Positions 32,682-41,423 are shown, numbered from the stretch's first letter. The stretch: DNA of 64,000 bases from CAZTQN01 sp964615765 (GCA_964615765.1 CAZTQN010000022.1:1-64000); one strand, 5' to 3'. Numbers and translations are program-made. The notes: generated by a model not told the origin, from the letters alone.

Positions 32682-33143
32682 TTACTTCATCAACCGCGGA
32701 TCGAACTTGAACGGGTGGAACGGGCCGCGGTTGAGCGCGGCGAATCCGCGATGAAGAGGGTTCAGGAGCACGTTGTGCTCGGCGGAGATGATCGCGCTGG
32801 GAACGCGAAGGGCCGCGCTCTTGCCCTGCTGAAGCCATTCGGTGCCGAACTCGCGGCTCGCGTTGGTGGCCGGTTGGCTCTCCCAACCGGGCGGGAGCAC
32901 TGCGGCCGATGCGTCGAGCACGTGTGCGGGATCGACCTCGATCCATGCCCAGCTGTACGCGTCGAGTGGCGCGGCCGACTCAAGATGAACGAGCATCTCC
33001 AGGGCGGCGAGCGCAAGGCTCGTGCTGCAATAGACGCACGGAACGCCGGGATTGTTCCAGCGACCGCCGTTGAGCCTGGCGCCCTCGCCCGTCCAAGCGC
33101 TGGCGAGATGCTTGGTCTTTGTGATGCGATAGACACGGAGCAT
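32682..33143 (-). CDS. RES-domain toxin
   Basis: The 153-residue protein has the RES domain, named for its conserved Arg, Glu and Ser. MLRVYRITKTKHLASAW gives the Arg, followed by GARLNGGRWNNPGVPCVYCS, then LALAALEMLVHL with the Glu, and a C-terminal SAIISAEHNVLLNPLH with the Ser. RES toxins of RES/Xre modules degrade NAD+ or modify targets by ADP-ribosyl chemistry. It follows the antitoxin gene with a 24-bp gap on the same strand, the usual antitoxin-first order. Confidence 0.9.
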   Translation of the reverse strand: MLRVYRITKTKHLASAWTGEGARLNGGRWNNPGVPCVYCSTSLALAALEMLVHLESAAPLDAYSWAWIEVDPAHVLDASAAVLPPGWESQPATNASREFGTEWLQQGKSAALRVPSAIISAEHNVLLNPLHRGFAALNRGPFHPFKFDPRLMK

Positions 33144-33167
33144 GCTCGGGCGTTTCTCCCGCGGCGA

Positions 33168-33764
33168 TCACGAGAACACGCCGTGCTCCAAGCGGCCGAT
33201 GAGCTGCTCAACCTCGCGAGCCCCGACCTCTGTGCTCGCGTACTCGAGCGGGGTCACGCCGCCGAGGGCCTGGTTGGGGCTTTCCATCCAGCGGCGCGCG
33301 GCGTCGGCATCACCTTCGTGCAGGGCTTCCGCCGCCGCCATCAGGCGGGCGAAGCGGACAAAGCGATCGGACTCCTGCGAGTGCAAACGCTCGGTGGGCT
33401 TGCGCTTTCGGAAGCTCGCGGGCGACTCGCCGACGAACTCGAAGAGTTTCTCCGACTGAAACTTGTAGTGGCGGAGAAACTTCTGGGTGTCCGAGATGGG
33501 CACGCCTTCGTTCACGATCTGGACCAACTCGGTCGGCGGGCGGAGGGACAATCTCTTCGTGTCGAGGAAGATCGTTTCCACACGATCGAGCGGCGCGACC
33601 GGCCTGGCCTGCTTCAGCAAATGCTTGCCAGTGCGCTTCGGCGAGGTCGTGAACCCGCTGAGCTTGTACTTCGTCAACTGGGTCTTCGAAGCCGCCGCTT
33701 TGCCAGTGTTGGCGAACGTCCCGGACTTGGTCACCAGACTTTTTGGAGACGTTTTCTTCGCCAC
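33168..33764 (-). CDS. Xre/MbcA/ParS-type antitoxin of the RES system
   Basis: The 198-residue protein has a basic, disordered N terminus (about residues 1-60), then a helical region. Its C-terminal domain is of the Xre/MbcA/ParS toxin-binding type (DADAARRWMESPNQALGGVTPLEY; STEVGAREVEQLIGRLEHG). In this family that domain plugs the RES active site, while the helical part represses the operon. The start is GTG 33764; another frame has an ATG just upstream. The N-terminal tail is longer than in most members. Confidence 0.86.
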   Translation of the reverse strand: MAKKTSPKSLVTKSGTFANTGKAAASKTQLTKYKLSGFTTSPKRTGKHLLKQARPVAPLDRVETIFLDTKRLSLRPPTELVQIVNEGVPISDTQKFLRHYKFQSEKLFEFVGESPASFRKRKPTERLHSQESDRFVRFARLMAAAEALHEGDADAARRWMESPNQALGGVTPLEYASTEVGAREVEQLIGRLEHGVFS

Positions 33765-33852
33765 GCGACATCGTACGCGCGAGCAGGCCGCTGAAGAGAC
33801 TCAGGGAGCTGTGACAGGCGGGACGCCTGTGCCACCTGAGCCCGGGCGTGGG

Positions 33853-34332
33853 TCAGGCGGCGCGGGTCGCGGCGTCGTTGAGTGTGTCGATGGCTTCGAG
33901 CACGGTGCGGCGGATGGAGAAGACGAGTTCGAGGCGGGTGAGTTTGAAGAGGACCTGGACCTGCTGGGTGGCGGCGGCGATGGCGATGCGCCCGCCGCGG
34001 GGCTTGAGGGCGCTGAGCAGGTCGACCATCATGCCAAGACCTGTCGAGTCGAAGTGCTTCACGTTGGAAAGGTCGAAGACCAGATGGCGCACGGAGGGCT
34101 CGCGGAGCAGGAGCGAGCGGAGTTCTTCGGTAGCGATATACGCGTGGTCGGCGTGGACCTGCGGCTCGATGAAGGTCACGACCAGGGCGCGGTCGACGAC
34201 CTCCGTGGTCATGATGTGGTCAACGCTGATCGGACGTGAGGACAGGCTCGGCGGGGATGCGCGCGGGATCGGCTGGGGCACGTCGCCGGGCGTGCGCTCG
34301 ACCCCAAAGAGTTTGCGCAGTGCATCGATCAT
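33853..34332 (-). CDS. STAS-domain protein (anti-sigma-factor-antagonist-like)
   Basis: The 159-residue protein has a linker of about 38 residues followed by a STAS domain: VVDRALVVTFIEPQVHADHAY, then VFDLSNVKHFDSTGLGMMVD with the phosphorylatable Ser in DSTG. Such proteins switch partner anti-sigma factors or kinases by serine phosphorylation. No anti-sigma kinase or sigma factor is adjacent. The downstream minus-strand neighbour is 89 bp away. Confidence 0.88.
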   Translation of the reverse strand: MIDALRKLFGVERTPGDVPQPIPRASPPSLSSRPISVDHIMTTEVVDRALVVTFIEPQVHADHAYIATEELRSLLLREPSVRHLVFDLSNVKHFDSTGLGMMVDLLSALKPRGGRIAIAAATQQVQVLFKLTRLELVFSIRRTVLEAIDTLNDAATRAA

Positions 34333-34379
34333 GGAACAGATACGGGCTGTTGAGGAGGCGTGTGGTCAGTCGGACGGGA

Positions 34380-34739
34380 TCAGGTGCCGGTCAGAGGCGG
34401 ACGCGTGGCCCGCATGGGCTGAGCGCGGCCGAAGGGCGAACGCGGGTTGTTGGCCGGCGCTTGCGCGCCCAGGCCACCGGGAAGCGGGACCTTCGCGGGG
34501 ACCGGCCCGGGCGCATTGGTGGCCAGGGCTGGTCGCGGTGCGGCGCCGGCGCCGGTGCCCGCGCCGACCTGCAGTGTGGACTGCGGGGCGATGACGGGCG
34601 GCGGTGCCGACTGCGGGCCGGCGCCGATGGGGCCGGTGGCCGGGTCGTGCAGACGCCGGGCGCGGGCCGCGTCGATGTCGCGGTCGAGCTTGTTGAGAAT
34701 GGATCGGACTTGGTCGAGAGCGCGCTGCGACGTAGCCAT
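34380..34739 (-). CDS. Small Pro/Ala-rich protein with N-terminal helix
   Basis: The 119-residue protein starts with a charged helix (MATSQRALDQVRSILNKLDR, DIDAARARRL). The rest is Pro/Ala/Gly-rich and probably disordered. ATG 34739 is preceded by GGGGAGGAA at about 6 nt, much better than the in-frame ATG 34904. It lies just upstream of the STAS gene on the same strand (47-bp gap), so they may be cotranscribed. No family recognised. Confidence 0.65.
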   Translation of the reverse strand: MATSQRALDQVRSILNKLDRDIDAARARRLHDPATGPIGAGPQSAPPPVIAPQSTLQVGAGTGAGAAPRPALATNAPGPVPAKVPLPGGLGAQAPANNPRSPFGRAQPMRATRPPLTGT

Positions 34740-35057
34740 GGGCGGATTCCTCCCCAGCAACGCGTCCGGTATCGGGCGGATCCGGGGTCGACTTGGCCCC
34801 CGTGCGGATGAGCACGTCGGCGGGGTGGCCGAAGGTGGGGTTGTGCCGGTTAGCACAACTGGGGAGTGGGCGGAAAGTTGCAGAGTTGGCCGAGAACCGG
34901 CCAACGCGGCGCAAAGCGGTCATGTCCGGGTCTGCCCTTGGTTGGGTGTGCAGACTGGACAGAAGGTGTGTCAGCACTGACGGAAACGGGCCGGGCGGGC
35001 GTCTGGAGGGGCCATGGGCTGGTGGTTGGGGGGGCGGTGGAAGAGGATGAAACGCAG
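34740..35057. promoter_or_regulatory. Divergent intergenic region with GTTGTGC-N6-GCACAAC
   Basis: The 318-bp gap between divergent genes holds a perfect 7-bp inverted repeat, GTTGTGC (34840-34846) and GCACAAC (34853-34859), with a 6-nt centre. The shape suits a dimeric regulator. It sits about 100 nt upstream of the 34739 gene and 200 nt from the epimerase gene. Confidence 0.45.
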
Positions 35058-36401
35058 ATGAACACGCCGCAGACTCGCCGCATGTTTCTGTCCACTGGCC
35101 TGGCGACCGGGGTTGGCTTGGGGCTGGCGGGGGGGCTGGCGAGCGGACTGGCGGCGGGCGGCGGGCGAGCGCTCGCGGCCCTGGGCAGCGGGCTCGGCGA
35201 GCCGGGCGCTGATCCGAAGGCGGGCGGCGAGGCGGCCGGGAAGGGTGGCGGGTTGAAGATTTTGATCCTGGGCGGGACGGGGTTCTTGGGGCCGGCCGTG
35301 CTGGACGCGGCCCGGGCGCGGGGACACACCGTCACGCTGTTCAATCGCGGACGGACGGAGAAGCGCAAGCCGGGGCAGTTCGAGGATGTTGAGAAGCTCT
35401 ACGGCAATCGCGATCCGAACCTGACGGCGGACGAGAAGGATCCGGAGTCGCCCAAAGGGCTCAAGGCGCTGGAGGGGCGAGCGTGGGACGCGGTGGTGGA
35501 TACGTCGGGGTATGTGCCGCGGGTGGTCAAGGCGTCGGCGGAGCTGCTGGCGCCGAAGGTGAAGCACTACACGTTCATCTCGACGATCTCGGTGTACGCG
35601 AAGAACGACACGCCGGGGGCGGACGAGTCGGCGGACGTCGGCACGATGGCGGACCCGACGATCGAGACGATGGGGGCGCAGTCGGAGAACTACGGGCCGC
35701 TGAAGGCGCTTTGCGAGCAGGCGGCGGAAGCGGCGATGCCGGGGCGCGTGCTGAACATTCGCCCGGGGTTCATCGTCGGGCCGAACGATCCGACGGACCG
35801 GTTCACGTATTGGCCGGTGCGTGCGACCAAGGGCGGGAAGATGCTGTGCCCGGGGGACGGGACGGACCCGGTGCAGTTCATCGACGTGCGCGACTTGGCG
35901 GAGTTCATCATCCGCGGCATTGAGAAGAACACGACGGGCGTGTTCAACGTGACGGGGCCGAAGGAGTCGCTGCCGTTCAAGGAAGTTGTGGGCGCGTGCT
36001 TGCGGGCGAGCGGGCTGGACACGACGCCGACGTGGGTGCCGATCGATTTCCTGCAGGATCAGGGGGTGGCGCTGGGGGCGGAGCTGCCGATCTTCATCCC
36101 GCCGCGTGGTGAGGTGGCGGGGTTCCACACGCGCTCGGTGGCGAAGGCGGTGGCGGCGGGCCTGACGTTCCGCACGGCGGACGACACGTGCCGTGCGATT
36201 CTGGCGTGGTGGCCGAAGGAACTGGAGCGGCGGAAGACGGTGACGGCGCAGATGATGGAAGAAGCGGCGAAGTCGGGCAAGCCGGCGCCGAAGATGGCCG
36301 ACCCGGACAAGCTGCGGGCGGGGATGACGCGCGAGCGCGAGCGGGAAATCGTGGCGGCGTGGGAGGCGAAGGAGAAGGAAGGGAAGGGGGTGGGGGGGTG
36401 A
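35058..36401 (+). CDS. Tat-secreted NAD-dependent epimerase/dehydratase-like protein
   Basis: The 447-residue protein begins with a Tat-like signal (MNTPQTRRMFLSTGLATG) and a Gly/Ala-rich linker. A short-chain epimerase fold follows: LKILILGGTGFLGPAVL (NAD loop), AWDAVVDTSGYVPR, YTFISTISVYA, ENYGPLKALCEQA (YGPLK where YxxxK is expected) and NIRPGFIVGPNDPTDR. It may act on nucleotide sugars or related substrates in the periplasm. ATG 35058 has weak upstream purines. The long acidic C-terminal helix (MTREREREIVAAWEAKEKEG) is an addition. Confidence 0.85.
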   Translation: MNTPQTRRMFLSTGLATGVGLGLAGGLASGLAAGGGRALAALGSGLGEPGADPKAGGEAAGKGGGLKILILGGTGFLGPAVLDAARARGHTVTLFNRGRTEKRKPGQFEDVEKLYGNRDPNLTADEKDPESPKGLKALEGRAWDAVVDTSGYVPRVVKASAELLAPKVKHYTFISTISVYAKNDTPGADESADVGTMADPTIETMGAQSENYGPLKALCEQAAEAAMPGRVLNIRPGFIVGPNDPTDRFTYWPVRATKGGKMLCPGDGTDPVQFIDVRDLAEFIIRGIEKNTTGVFNVTGPKESLPFKEVVGACLRASGLDTTPTWVPIDFLQDQGVALGAELPIFIPPRGEVAGFHTRSVAKAVAAGLTFRTADDTCRAILAWWPKELERRKTVTAQMMEEAAKSGKPAPKMADPDKLRAGMTREREREIVAAWEAKEKEGKGVGG

Positions 36402-36512
36402 GGGGAGGTGGAGTGAGGGGGTGAGGGGGTGAGGGGGTGAGGGGGTGACGGGGTGAGGGGGTGAGGGGGTGAGGGGGTGACGCGGTGACGCGGTGACGCG
36501 GTGACGCGGTGA
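36402..36512. repeat. TGAGGGGG / TGACGCGG octamer array
   Basis: The stop of the epimerase gene runs straight into about nine TGAGGGGG units, one TGACGGGG and then four TGACGCGG units. The change of unit within one array shows that the sequence drifts while the period of 8 is kept. Confidence 0.88.
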
Positions 36513-36964
36513 GGATTATGGCATTGGCTGCGCGTTTGTCTGTCGGGCTGCGGCCCCGGAGGGGCCAGGGGTTGTAGCCACGGGTGGAGCTTCGCCCGCG
36601 TCCTCGCGGGCGGAGCGGAACCCGTGGAGGCGGCGCGGTGATCTCTCCGCTGCCCCGAAGGGGCAGAGGAGTTACGGCGCCATGAGTTTGCTCATTTGAA
36701 CACGTATTGCTCGTGGTTGTTCGTGGGGATTGGTGGGAGCAGTTCCTCCGCCCCTATCGGGGCGGGCGTGTGTGATCGTGCCGGGGTCCACGGGTGGAGC
36801 GTGGCCCAGAGCGGCCACGCTCCACCCGTGGCTACAGGCCGGTGCCCCTTCGGGGCGGGGAGATGGCGCGTGGCTACAGGCCGGCGCCCCTTCGGGGCGG
36901 GGACTCTTCGCACCCCCATTCGACCCCCCCACCCCCCCCACTCCCACCGCGCCAACAATGCCGC
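36513..36964. repeat. REP-like palindromes, including a perfect 19-bp inverted repeat
   Basis: No convincing gene lies here. CCACGGGTGGAGCGTGGCC (36788-36806) is followed by a 6-nt loop and its exact complement (36813-36831). Two direct copies of CGTGGCTACAGGCCGG(T/C)GCC (36827 and 36869, 42 bp apart) each end in GCCCCTTCGGGGCGGGGA. Similar CACGGGTGGAGC sequence occurs near 36578. These resemble REP/BIME elements. Confidence 0.75.
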
Positions 36965-37714
36965 ATGGATCATGGGCATGGGGCGGGGCATCAGCATGGG
37001 GACGCGGCGGGGCCTGGGGCGGGCCGGGGGGTAGATGCGCGCGGGATTTTGAAGGGGGCGAAGCTGCGGGTGACGGGGGTGCGGCTGGATGTGCTCGCCG
37101 TGCTGGCGGAGAGTGGGCAGGCGCTCAATGCGCAGCAGGTGTATGAAGCGGTGGCGGCCCGGGCCGGGAGAGGCGGCGCGGGGGGTGAAGGTGGCGGCGG
37201 GGGCGCGGCGCCGGATCGGGTCACGGTTTATCGCACGCTCAATGCGCTAGTGGATGCCGGGGCGGCTCACAAGGTTGATCCCGGCGATCGCGTGTTCCGG
37301 TTTCGGCTGACGGACCATGCCCACTGTCATGGGCATGAGCACGATCACGAGCACCCGCACTTTGTGTGTGACGACTGCGGCACCGTCGAGTGTCTTGAGG
37401 GGGCCAAGGTGCAGATCACGCCGGGGCCGGAGATGAGCGCGGGGCATGGGGCCCGGGCCGGGAAGGGCGGAGCGGGCGCGGGCGGCGGGGCGGGCGGTGT
37501 GGGGCGGCGGACGGTGCGGCCGGATGTGGTGCTGCACGGGACGTGCGCGTCGTGCGGGGATGAGGACGCGCGACGGGAAGAGGTTGGCGCGGCGGGGGGC
37601 GGGACAGCCGCACACGCGGCGGGGGCCGCGGGGAAGGGCGACGGCACGCCAAGGGGCAAGCCCGGCGCGAAGTCGGCCGGGGCGGGGAAGAAGAAGACGA
37701 CGCGGCGCGGGTGA
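36965..37714 (+). CDS. Fur-family (Zur-like) metalloregulator
   Basis: The 249-residue protein begins with a His-rich tail (MDHGHGAGHQHGD). A Fur-type winged helix follows (RVTGVRLDVLAVLAESGQAL, NAQQVYEAVAA, DRVTVYRTLNALVDAGAAHK). The metal region is HCHGHEHDHEHPHFVCDDCG and later CASCGDED, two CxxC zinc sites. The His-rich loop and the double CxxC are more Zur-like than iron-Fur-like, but the metal is an inference. A Gly-rich insertion splits the DNA-binding domain, and a basic tail of about 60 residues (GKKKTTRRG) follows. The start is uncertain. Confidence 0.85.
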   Translation: MDHGHGAGHQHGDAAGPGAGRGVDARGILKGAKLRVTGVRLDVLAVLAESGQALNAQQVYEAVAARAGRGGAGGEGGGGGAAPDRVTVYRTLNALVDAGAAHKVDPGDRVFRFRLTDHAHCHGHEHDHEHPHFVCDDCGTVECLEGAKVQITPGPEMSAGHGARAGKGGAGAGGGAGGVGRRTVRPDVVLHGTCASCGDEDARREEVGAAGGGTAAHAAGAAGKGDGTPRGKPGAKSAGAGKKKTTRRG

Positions 37715-37944
37715 GCGGGGCTGAGCGCGGGTGCGTGCGGGTGATCGCGGGTGATCTCGCTTGGGTCGGCGTGGCGGGCGGGAGGGTGATCCCGCCCGGA
37801 ATGTGAAAGTTGTGCGACGTCGCGACGTTGTGTGCATCCGTCGGCACCGATCGCCGAGATGGTTGGTATCGGACTTGGTCTTGAAGCCGCGCTCACTCTG
37901 AGCGCGGCGTGAAGTCCTGGCGCGAGGCAGCACGGAGGTAGAGC

Positions 37945-38730
37945 ATGCGGACGCGATGCGGGCGCGCGGCGTTTACGTTGATCGAGCTGCTGGTGGTCAT
38001 CGCGATCATCGCGCTCTTGATCGGGATCCTGCTGCCGGCGCTGGCGTCGGCGCGCGAGGGGGCGAGGAAACTCAAGTGCGGCGCGTCGCTGCGGCAGGTG
38101 CAGACGGCGGTGTTCGCGTACGGAAATGACTATCGCGACAGTCTGCCCTTGCCCAACTGGGGGCCGCAGGCGTGGGTGGATGGCGGGTGGTTGTACGGCG
38201 CGGGGCGTGGACAGGCGGGCACGAACCCTGGGAATCCGCTGGACTTCACGGCGGAGGATCTGAAGACCGGGTCGGTGTGGCCGTATTTGGAGATAGAGGG
38301 CGCGTACGTGTGCCCGTCGCACCGGGCGAATCCGGACGGGAAGCCGCGGAGCGCGGGGACGTCGGGGATCACCAGTTTCATCATGAACGGGGCGGTGAAG
38401 GCGTACGGGCGGTCGGACTGGTCATTCCGGATTGATCAGCTCGAGTCGCGCGCGATTCTGATGTGGGACGCGAGCGAACTGGGGCCGGTGGCGTTCAATG
38501 ACGGGGCGAGCTTCGCGGATGAGGCGCTGGGCGTGAACACGTCGCCCTCGAGCGGCGGGCCGGACCCGGACGCGCCGCGGGGCGTGCGCGAGCCGCGGCA
38601 TGGGCAGGGGATCAACATGGCCGCGATGGACGGGAGTTCCACCTGGTGGACGCGGACGCAGTATCAGAAGGAACTGGACAACCGCCCGGGGCGGCTGTGG
38701 TGCAACCCGATGACGGTGGACGGGCGGTGA
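37945..38730 (+). CDS. Type II-secretion/pilin-like (pseudopilin) protein
   Basis: The 261-residue protein has the prepilin N terminus: short basic leader, then A|FTLIELLVVIAIIALLIG. The leader is cut before Phe and followed by Glu5. The C-terminal domain (HRANPDGKPRS, GITSFIMNGAVKAYGRSDW, HGQGINMAAMDGSSTWW) is of the planctomycete pseudopilin type (H-x9-DG-like). GGAGG is 6 nt from the ATG. Such proteins are expanded in Planctomycetota; whether this one builds a pilus is not known. Confidence 0.88.
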   Translation: MRTRCGRAAFTLIELLVVIAIIALLIGILLPALASAREGARKLKCGASLRQVQTAVFAYGNDYRDSLPLPNWGPQAWVDGGWLYGAGRGQAGTNPGNPLDFTAEDLKTGSVWPYLEIEGAYVCPSHRANPDGKPRSAGTSGITSFIMNGAVKAYGRSDWSFRIDQLESRAILMWDASELGPVAFNDGASFADEALGVNTSPSSGGPDPDAPRGVREPRHGQGINMAAMDGSSTWWTRTQYQKELDNRPGRLWCNPMTVDGR

Positions 38731-38784
38731 GCGGGTGAGCGCTGCGCGGCGATCGCGCGGCGGGCGCCATCGAGTTCGCGGTGC

Positions 38785-39564
38785 TCAGCGCCGGCGTCGG
38801 GCCAGCAGGACGACGCCGGAGAGGGCGACGATGGTGGCGGTGTTGCCGGCGGGGATGAAGGGGATGACGCGGATGTTGTCGACGCCGAGCGAGGCGGTGA
38901 TGGCGTCGCCGCCGGGCGCGGGGAGGACGTTGTGGCGGAGCGAGATCTGCGAGACGCCCGTCATGCCGACTTCGACGGGGAGCGTGCCCTGAACCTGCTG
39001 GAGCCCGAAGAAGCCGTAGGGCGAGAAGAGCCACTGGTAAGTGCGCCACTGGCCGTCGGCGGGGACGACGGCGACGTCGGTGGTGCTATAGCGGTTGGTG
39101 TTGGTGTTGAAGAAGGTCCAGCGCATGGAGACGGGCGTCTGGCCGAAGTTGGCCATCGCGGCTTCCATGCCGATGATGATGGGTGATTGGTAGTTGCCCG
39201 TCCAGCGCACGTCGGAGTTGGTGAGGGCGAGGTTGGGAGAGCCGCCGGCGCCGCTGGAGATGCGGACATAGGCGTCGAAGGCGCCGCTGGGCCCGCCGTT
39301 GGAGACGAGGGTGGGTGCGGATCCGCCGCCCCACCCGCCGAGCGTGCCGGAGGCGAAGGACTCGAAGGCCTCGGGGTCGACGGCGAGGGCGGCGGCGGTG
39401 GGCGTGAGCAGGGCGAGGCCGGCGAGGACGGCGCGGCGGGCGCGGTTGGCAGATTCCAGACGTGAGCCTGAAGACCCCACGCGGAGCGTGGGGGTACCCA
39501 GCAGCAGCGCAGGGCGGCGCGGTGTCGGAGCGCTGGAGGGGGTGGCGGCGGTGGATGTGGGCAT
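38785..39564 (-). CDS. Secreted PEP-CTERM-like sorting-tag protein
   Basis: The 259-residue protein has an N-terminal extension (residues about 1-40), part of which (GTPTLRVGSSG) is encoded by a dispersed repeat containing the 19-bp palindrome at 39475-39493. A signal-peptide core (RRAVLAGLALLTPTAAALA) follows. The domain looks like a carbohydrate-binding-type jelly roll (LVSNGGPSGAFDAYVRISSG; MRWTFFNTNTNRYST). The tag is IPAGNTATIVALSGVVLL plus ARRRR. Translation may start at an internal GTG within the repeat rather than at ATG 39564. Confidence 0.78.
   Translation of the reverse strand: MPTSTAATPSSAPTPRRPALLLGTPTLRVGSSGSRLESANRARRAVLAGLALLTPTAAALAVDPEAFESFASGTLGGWGGGSAPTLVSNGGPSGAFDAYVRISSGAGGSPNLALTNSDVRWTGNYQSPIIIGMEAAMANFGQTPVSMRWTFFNTNTNRYSTTDVAVVPADGQWRTYQWLFSPYGFFGLQQVQGTLPVEVGMTGVSQISLRHNVLPAPGGDAITASLGVDNIRVIPFIPAGNTATIVALSGVVLLARRRR
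39475..39493. repeat. CCCCACGCGGAGCGTGGGG palindrome inside a gene
   Basis: Identical to 29143-29161. It lies in the N-terminal coding region of the PEP-CTERM gene, so a dispersed repeat now overlaps its start region. Confidence 0.8.
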
Positions 39565-39763
39565 GGTGTCGGTCTCGTGAGGCCGGCGGGGAGTGCGGCG
39601 GCCGCGTGCACAGCGCAGTCGCCCGATGAACTGTGTCTATCAGACACGCGCGGGGCCAGCGGGAAGACGGGGCGGGCGCGAAAATCGCGCAAAGACGGGG
39701 CCCGCGGGCGTCAGAACCGGGGTGTTCCGACCGAAACGGCCCGCAGGCGGGTTATCGTGGGCC

Positions 39764-40966
39764 ATGCGAGTTCTGGGAACACGGTGCGGCGTGATGGTGA
39801 GCCTGATGGTGGCGGGCGCGGTGGTGGGCGCGGCGGCGGCGCCGGTCATTGCGGCGGCGCCAGCGACTGCGGCGGCGGCGACACAGGCCGCGATGTCCGC
39901 GGGCGCGGCGAAGGGGCTTGACCTTGCAGACGCCGGCGCGGATGTGCGGATGAATCACGTGCAGGTGATCGGGACGCACAACAGTTACAAGTTGTTGCCG
40001 GAGGCGGGGCTGATGCGGGTGATGCAGGCGGCGGACCGCCGCGCGGGCGGGATTGACTATGCGCACCTGCCGCTGGTGGATCAGTTGAACCTGGGGCTGC
40101 GCGGGTTGGAACTGGATATCTACTTTGACCCGGACGGCGGGCGGTACGCGCGGCCGCTGGGACATCGGCTGGTGGAAGCCGCGGGCGGCACGCCGGAACC
40201 GCTGGACCCGGGCGGGGAGCTCAAGTCGCCCGGGTTCAAGATCATGCATCAGGCGGACTTCGATTTTCGATCGACGGTGTTCGCGTTCGAGCGGGCGCTG
40301 GACACGCTCGCCGCGTGGTCGGCGGCGAACCCGAACCATCTGCCGATCGTCGTGACGATGAACACGCAGGACGGGAAGGACGGATATCCGGGGGCGGTCG
40401 AGCCGGTGCGGTTTGATGCGGCGGTGTTCGCGGAGTTGGATCGGACGCTGCGCGAGCGGCTTGGGGGCAAGTTGCTGACGCCGGATCGTGTGCGCGGGGA
40501 TGCGGAGACGTTGGAGAGCGCGGTGCTGACGCGTGGATGGCCGCGGCTGCGCGATGTGCGCGGCATGTTCCTGTTCGTGCTCGACGAGGGCGGCGCGACG
40601 CGGGCGACGTATCTGGAGGGGCACCCGTCGCTGAAAGGCCGGGCGATGTTCACGACGTCCGACCCCGGCGCGCCGGACGCGGCGTTTCTGGTGATGAACG
40701 AGCCGGTGCAGAACGGCGGGCGGATCCGGACGCTGGTGGAGAAGGGCTACTTCGTGCGGACGCGGGCCGACGCGGGGACGGAGGAGGCGCGGACGGGGGA
40801 CCGCACGAGGTTTGAGGCGGCGATGGCGAGCGGGGCGCAGGTGATCTCGACGGACTACCCGGTGCCGGACCTGCGAAGACGGCCGGGGTTCGTGGTGCGG
40901 TTTGAGGGGGCGGTGGGGTTTGTGCGGTGGAATCCGGTGGTGGGCGAGGCGGAGATGACGCGGTGA
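39764..40966 (+). CDS. Secreted Ca2+-dependent PI-PLC-like phosphodiesterase
   Basis: The 400-residue protein has a signal peptide (MRVLGTRCGVMVSLMVAGAVVG). The phosphoinositide phospholipase C-like fold follows: NHVQVIGTHNSYK with the first catalytic His, GLRGLELDIYFDPDGG with the metal-binding Glu/Asp, GFKIMHQADFDFRST with the second His, and LPIVVTMNTQD. Members cleave phosphodiesters of phosphatidylinositol-like lipids in a Ca2+-dependent reaction. The lipid substrate in this bacterium is not known. ATG 39764 is used. Confidence 0.88.
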   Translation: MRVLGTRCGVMVSLMVAGAVVGAAAAPVIAAAPATAAAATQAAMSAGAAKGLDLADAGADVRMNHVQVIGTHNSYKLLPEAGLMRVMQAADRRAGGIDYAHLPLVDQLNLGLRGLELDIYFDPDGGRYARPLGHRLVEAAGGTPEPLDPGGELKSPGFKIMHQADFDFRSTVFAFERALDTLAAWSAANPNHLPIVVTMNTQDGKDGYPGAVEPVRFDAAVFAELDRTLRERLGGKLLTPDRVRGDAETLESAVLTRGWPRLRDVRGMFLFVLDEGGATRATYLEGHPSLKGRAMFTTSDPGAPDAAFLVMNEPVQNGGRIRTLVEKGYFVRTRADAGTEEARTGDRTRFEAAMASGAQVISTDYPVPDLRRRPGFVVRFEGAVGFVRWNPVVGEAEMTR

Positions 40967-41000
40967 CGCGGTGACGCGGTGACGCGGTGAGGGGGTGACG
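40961..41000. repeat. TGACGCGG octamer array
   Basis: Four TGACGCGG units plus one TGAGGGGG unit begin within the stop codon of the PI-PLC-like gene and continue towards the convergent gene. Confidence 0.85.
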
Positions 41001-41033
41001 CGGGGCGGTGTCGAGACGGCGCCGGCCTGTGGT

Positions 41034-41423
41034 TCAGTCGCGGACGATCTGGTACTCGGCGACACGCCCGTTGGCGTCGAACCGCACGACGAGCCATTCG
41101 GAGTCGATGCCGACGAAGCCGCGCTCTGTGCCGAGCCAGTACACCAGGTCCCAGTCGGTGAAGAAGCCGGGCTCTTTATGGTCACCAAGCATGGCGGTGA
41201 CTTCTGCACGCGACTTCCCGTCCAACAGGCGGCGGGCGACGATGCGGTCCGCCATCGCGAGCCGCGCGGCCTCCTGCTTGCGGTCCGACCACACCGCCTT
41301 GTCGAAGGCGCGGCCTCGGAACACAAAGGCCAAAGCCCCGGCGGCGGCGGCGACCAGCACGATGAACGCGGCGATCAGCGTCAGCAGCGCGCGAGTCTGA
41401 CGCTTTGTGTTTGCCGATGCCAT
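41034..41423 (-). CDS. Small membrane-anchored protein
   Basis: The 129-residue protein has one TM helix near the N terminus (ALLTLIAAFIVLVAAAAGALAFVF). An extracytoplasmic domain follows (RLLDGKSRAEVTAMLGDHKEPGFFTDWDLVYWLG), resembling SmpA/OmlA-like outer-membrane assembly factors (the SRAEVTAMLG helix then a DWDLVYWLG strand). The similarity is by eye. The frame is open far upstream, but that is the shadow of dprA. Confidence 0.7.
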   Translation of the reverse strand: MASANTKRQTRALLTLIAAFIVLVAAAAGALAFVFRGRAFDKAVWSDRKQEAARLAMADRIVARRLLDGKSRAEVTAMLGDHKEPGFFTDWDLVYWLGTERGFVGIDSEWLVVRFDANGRVAEYQIVRD

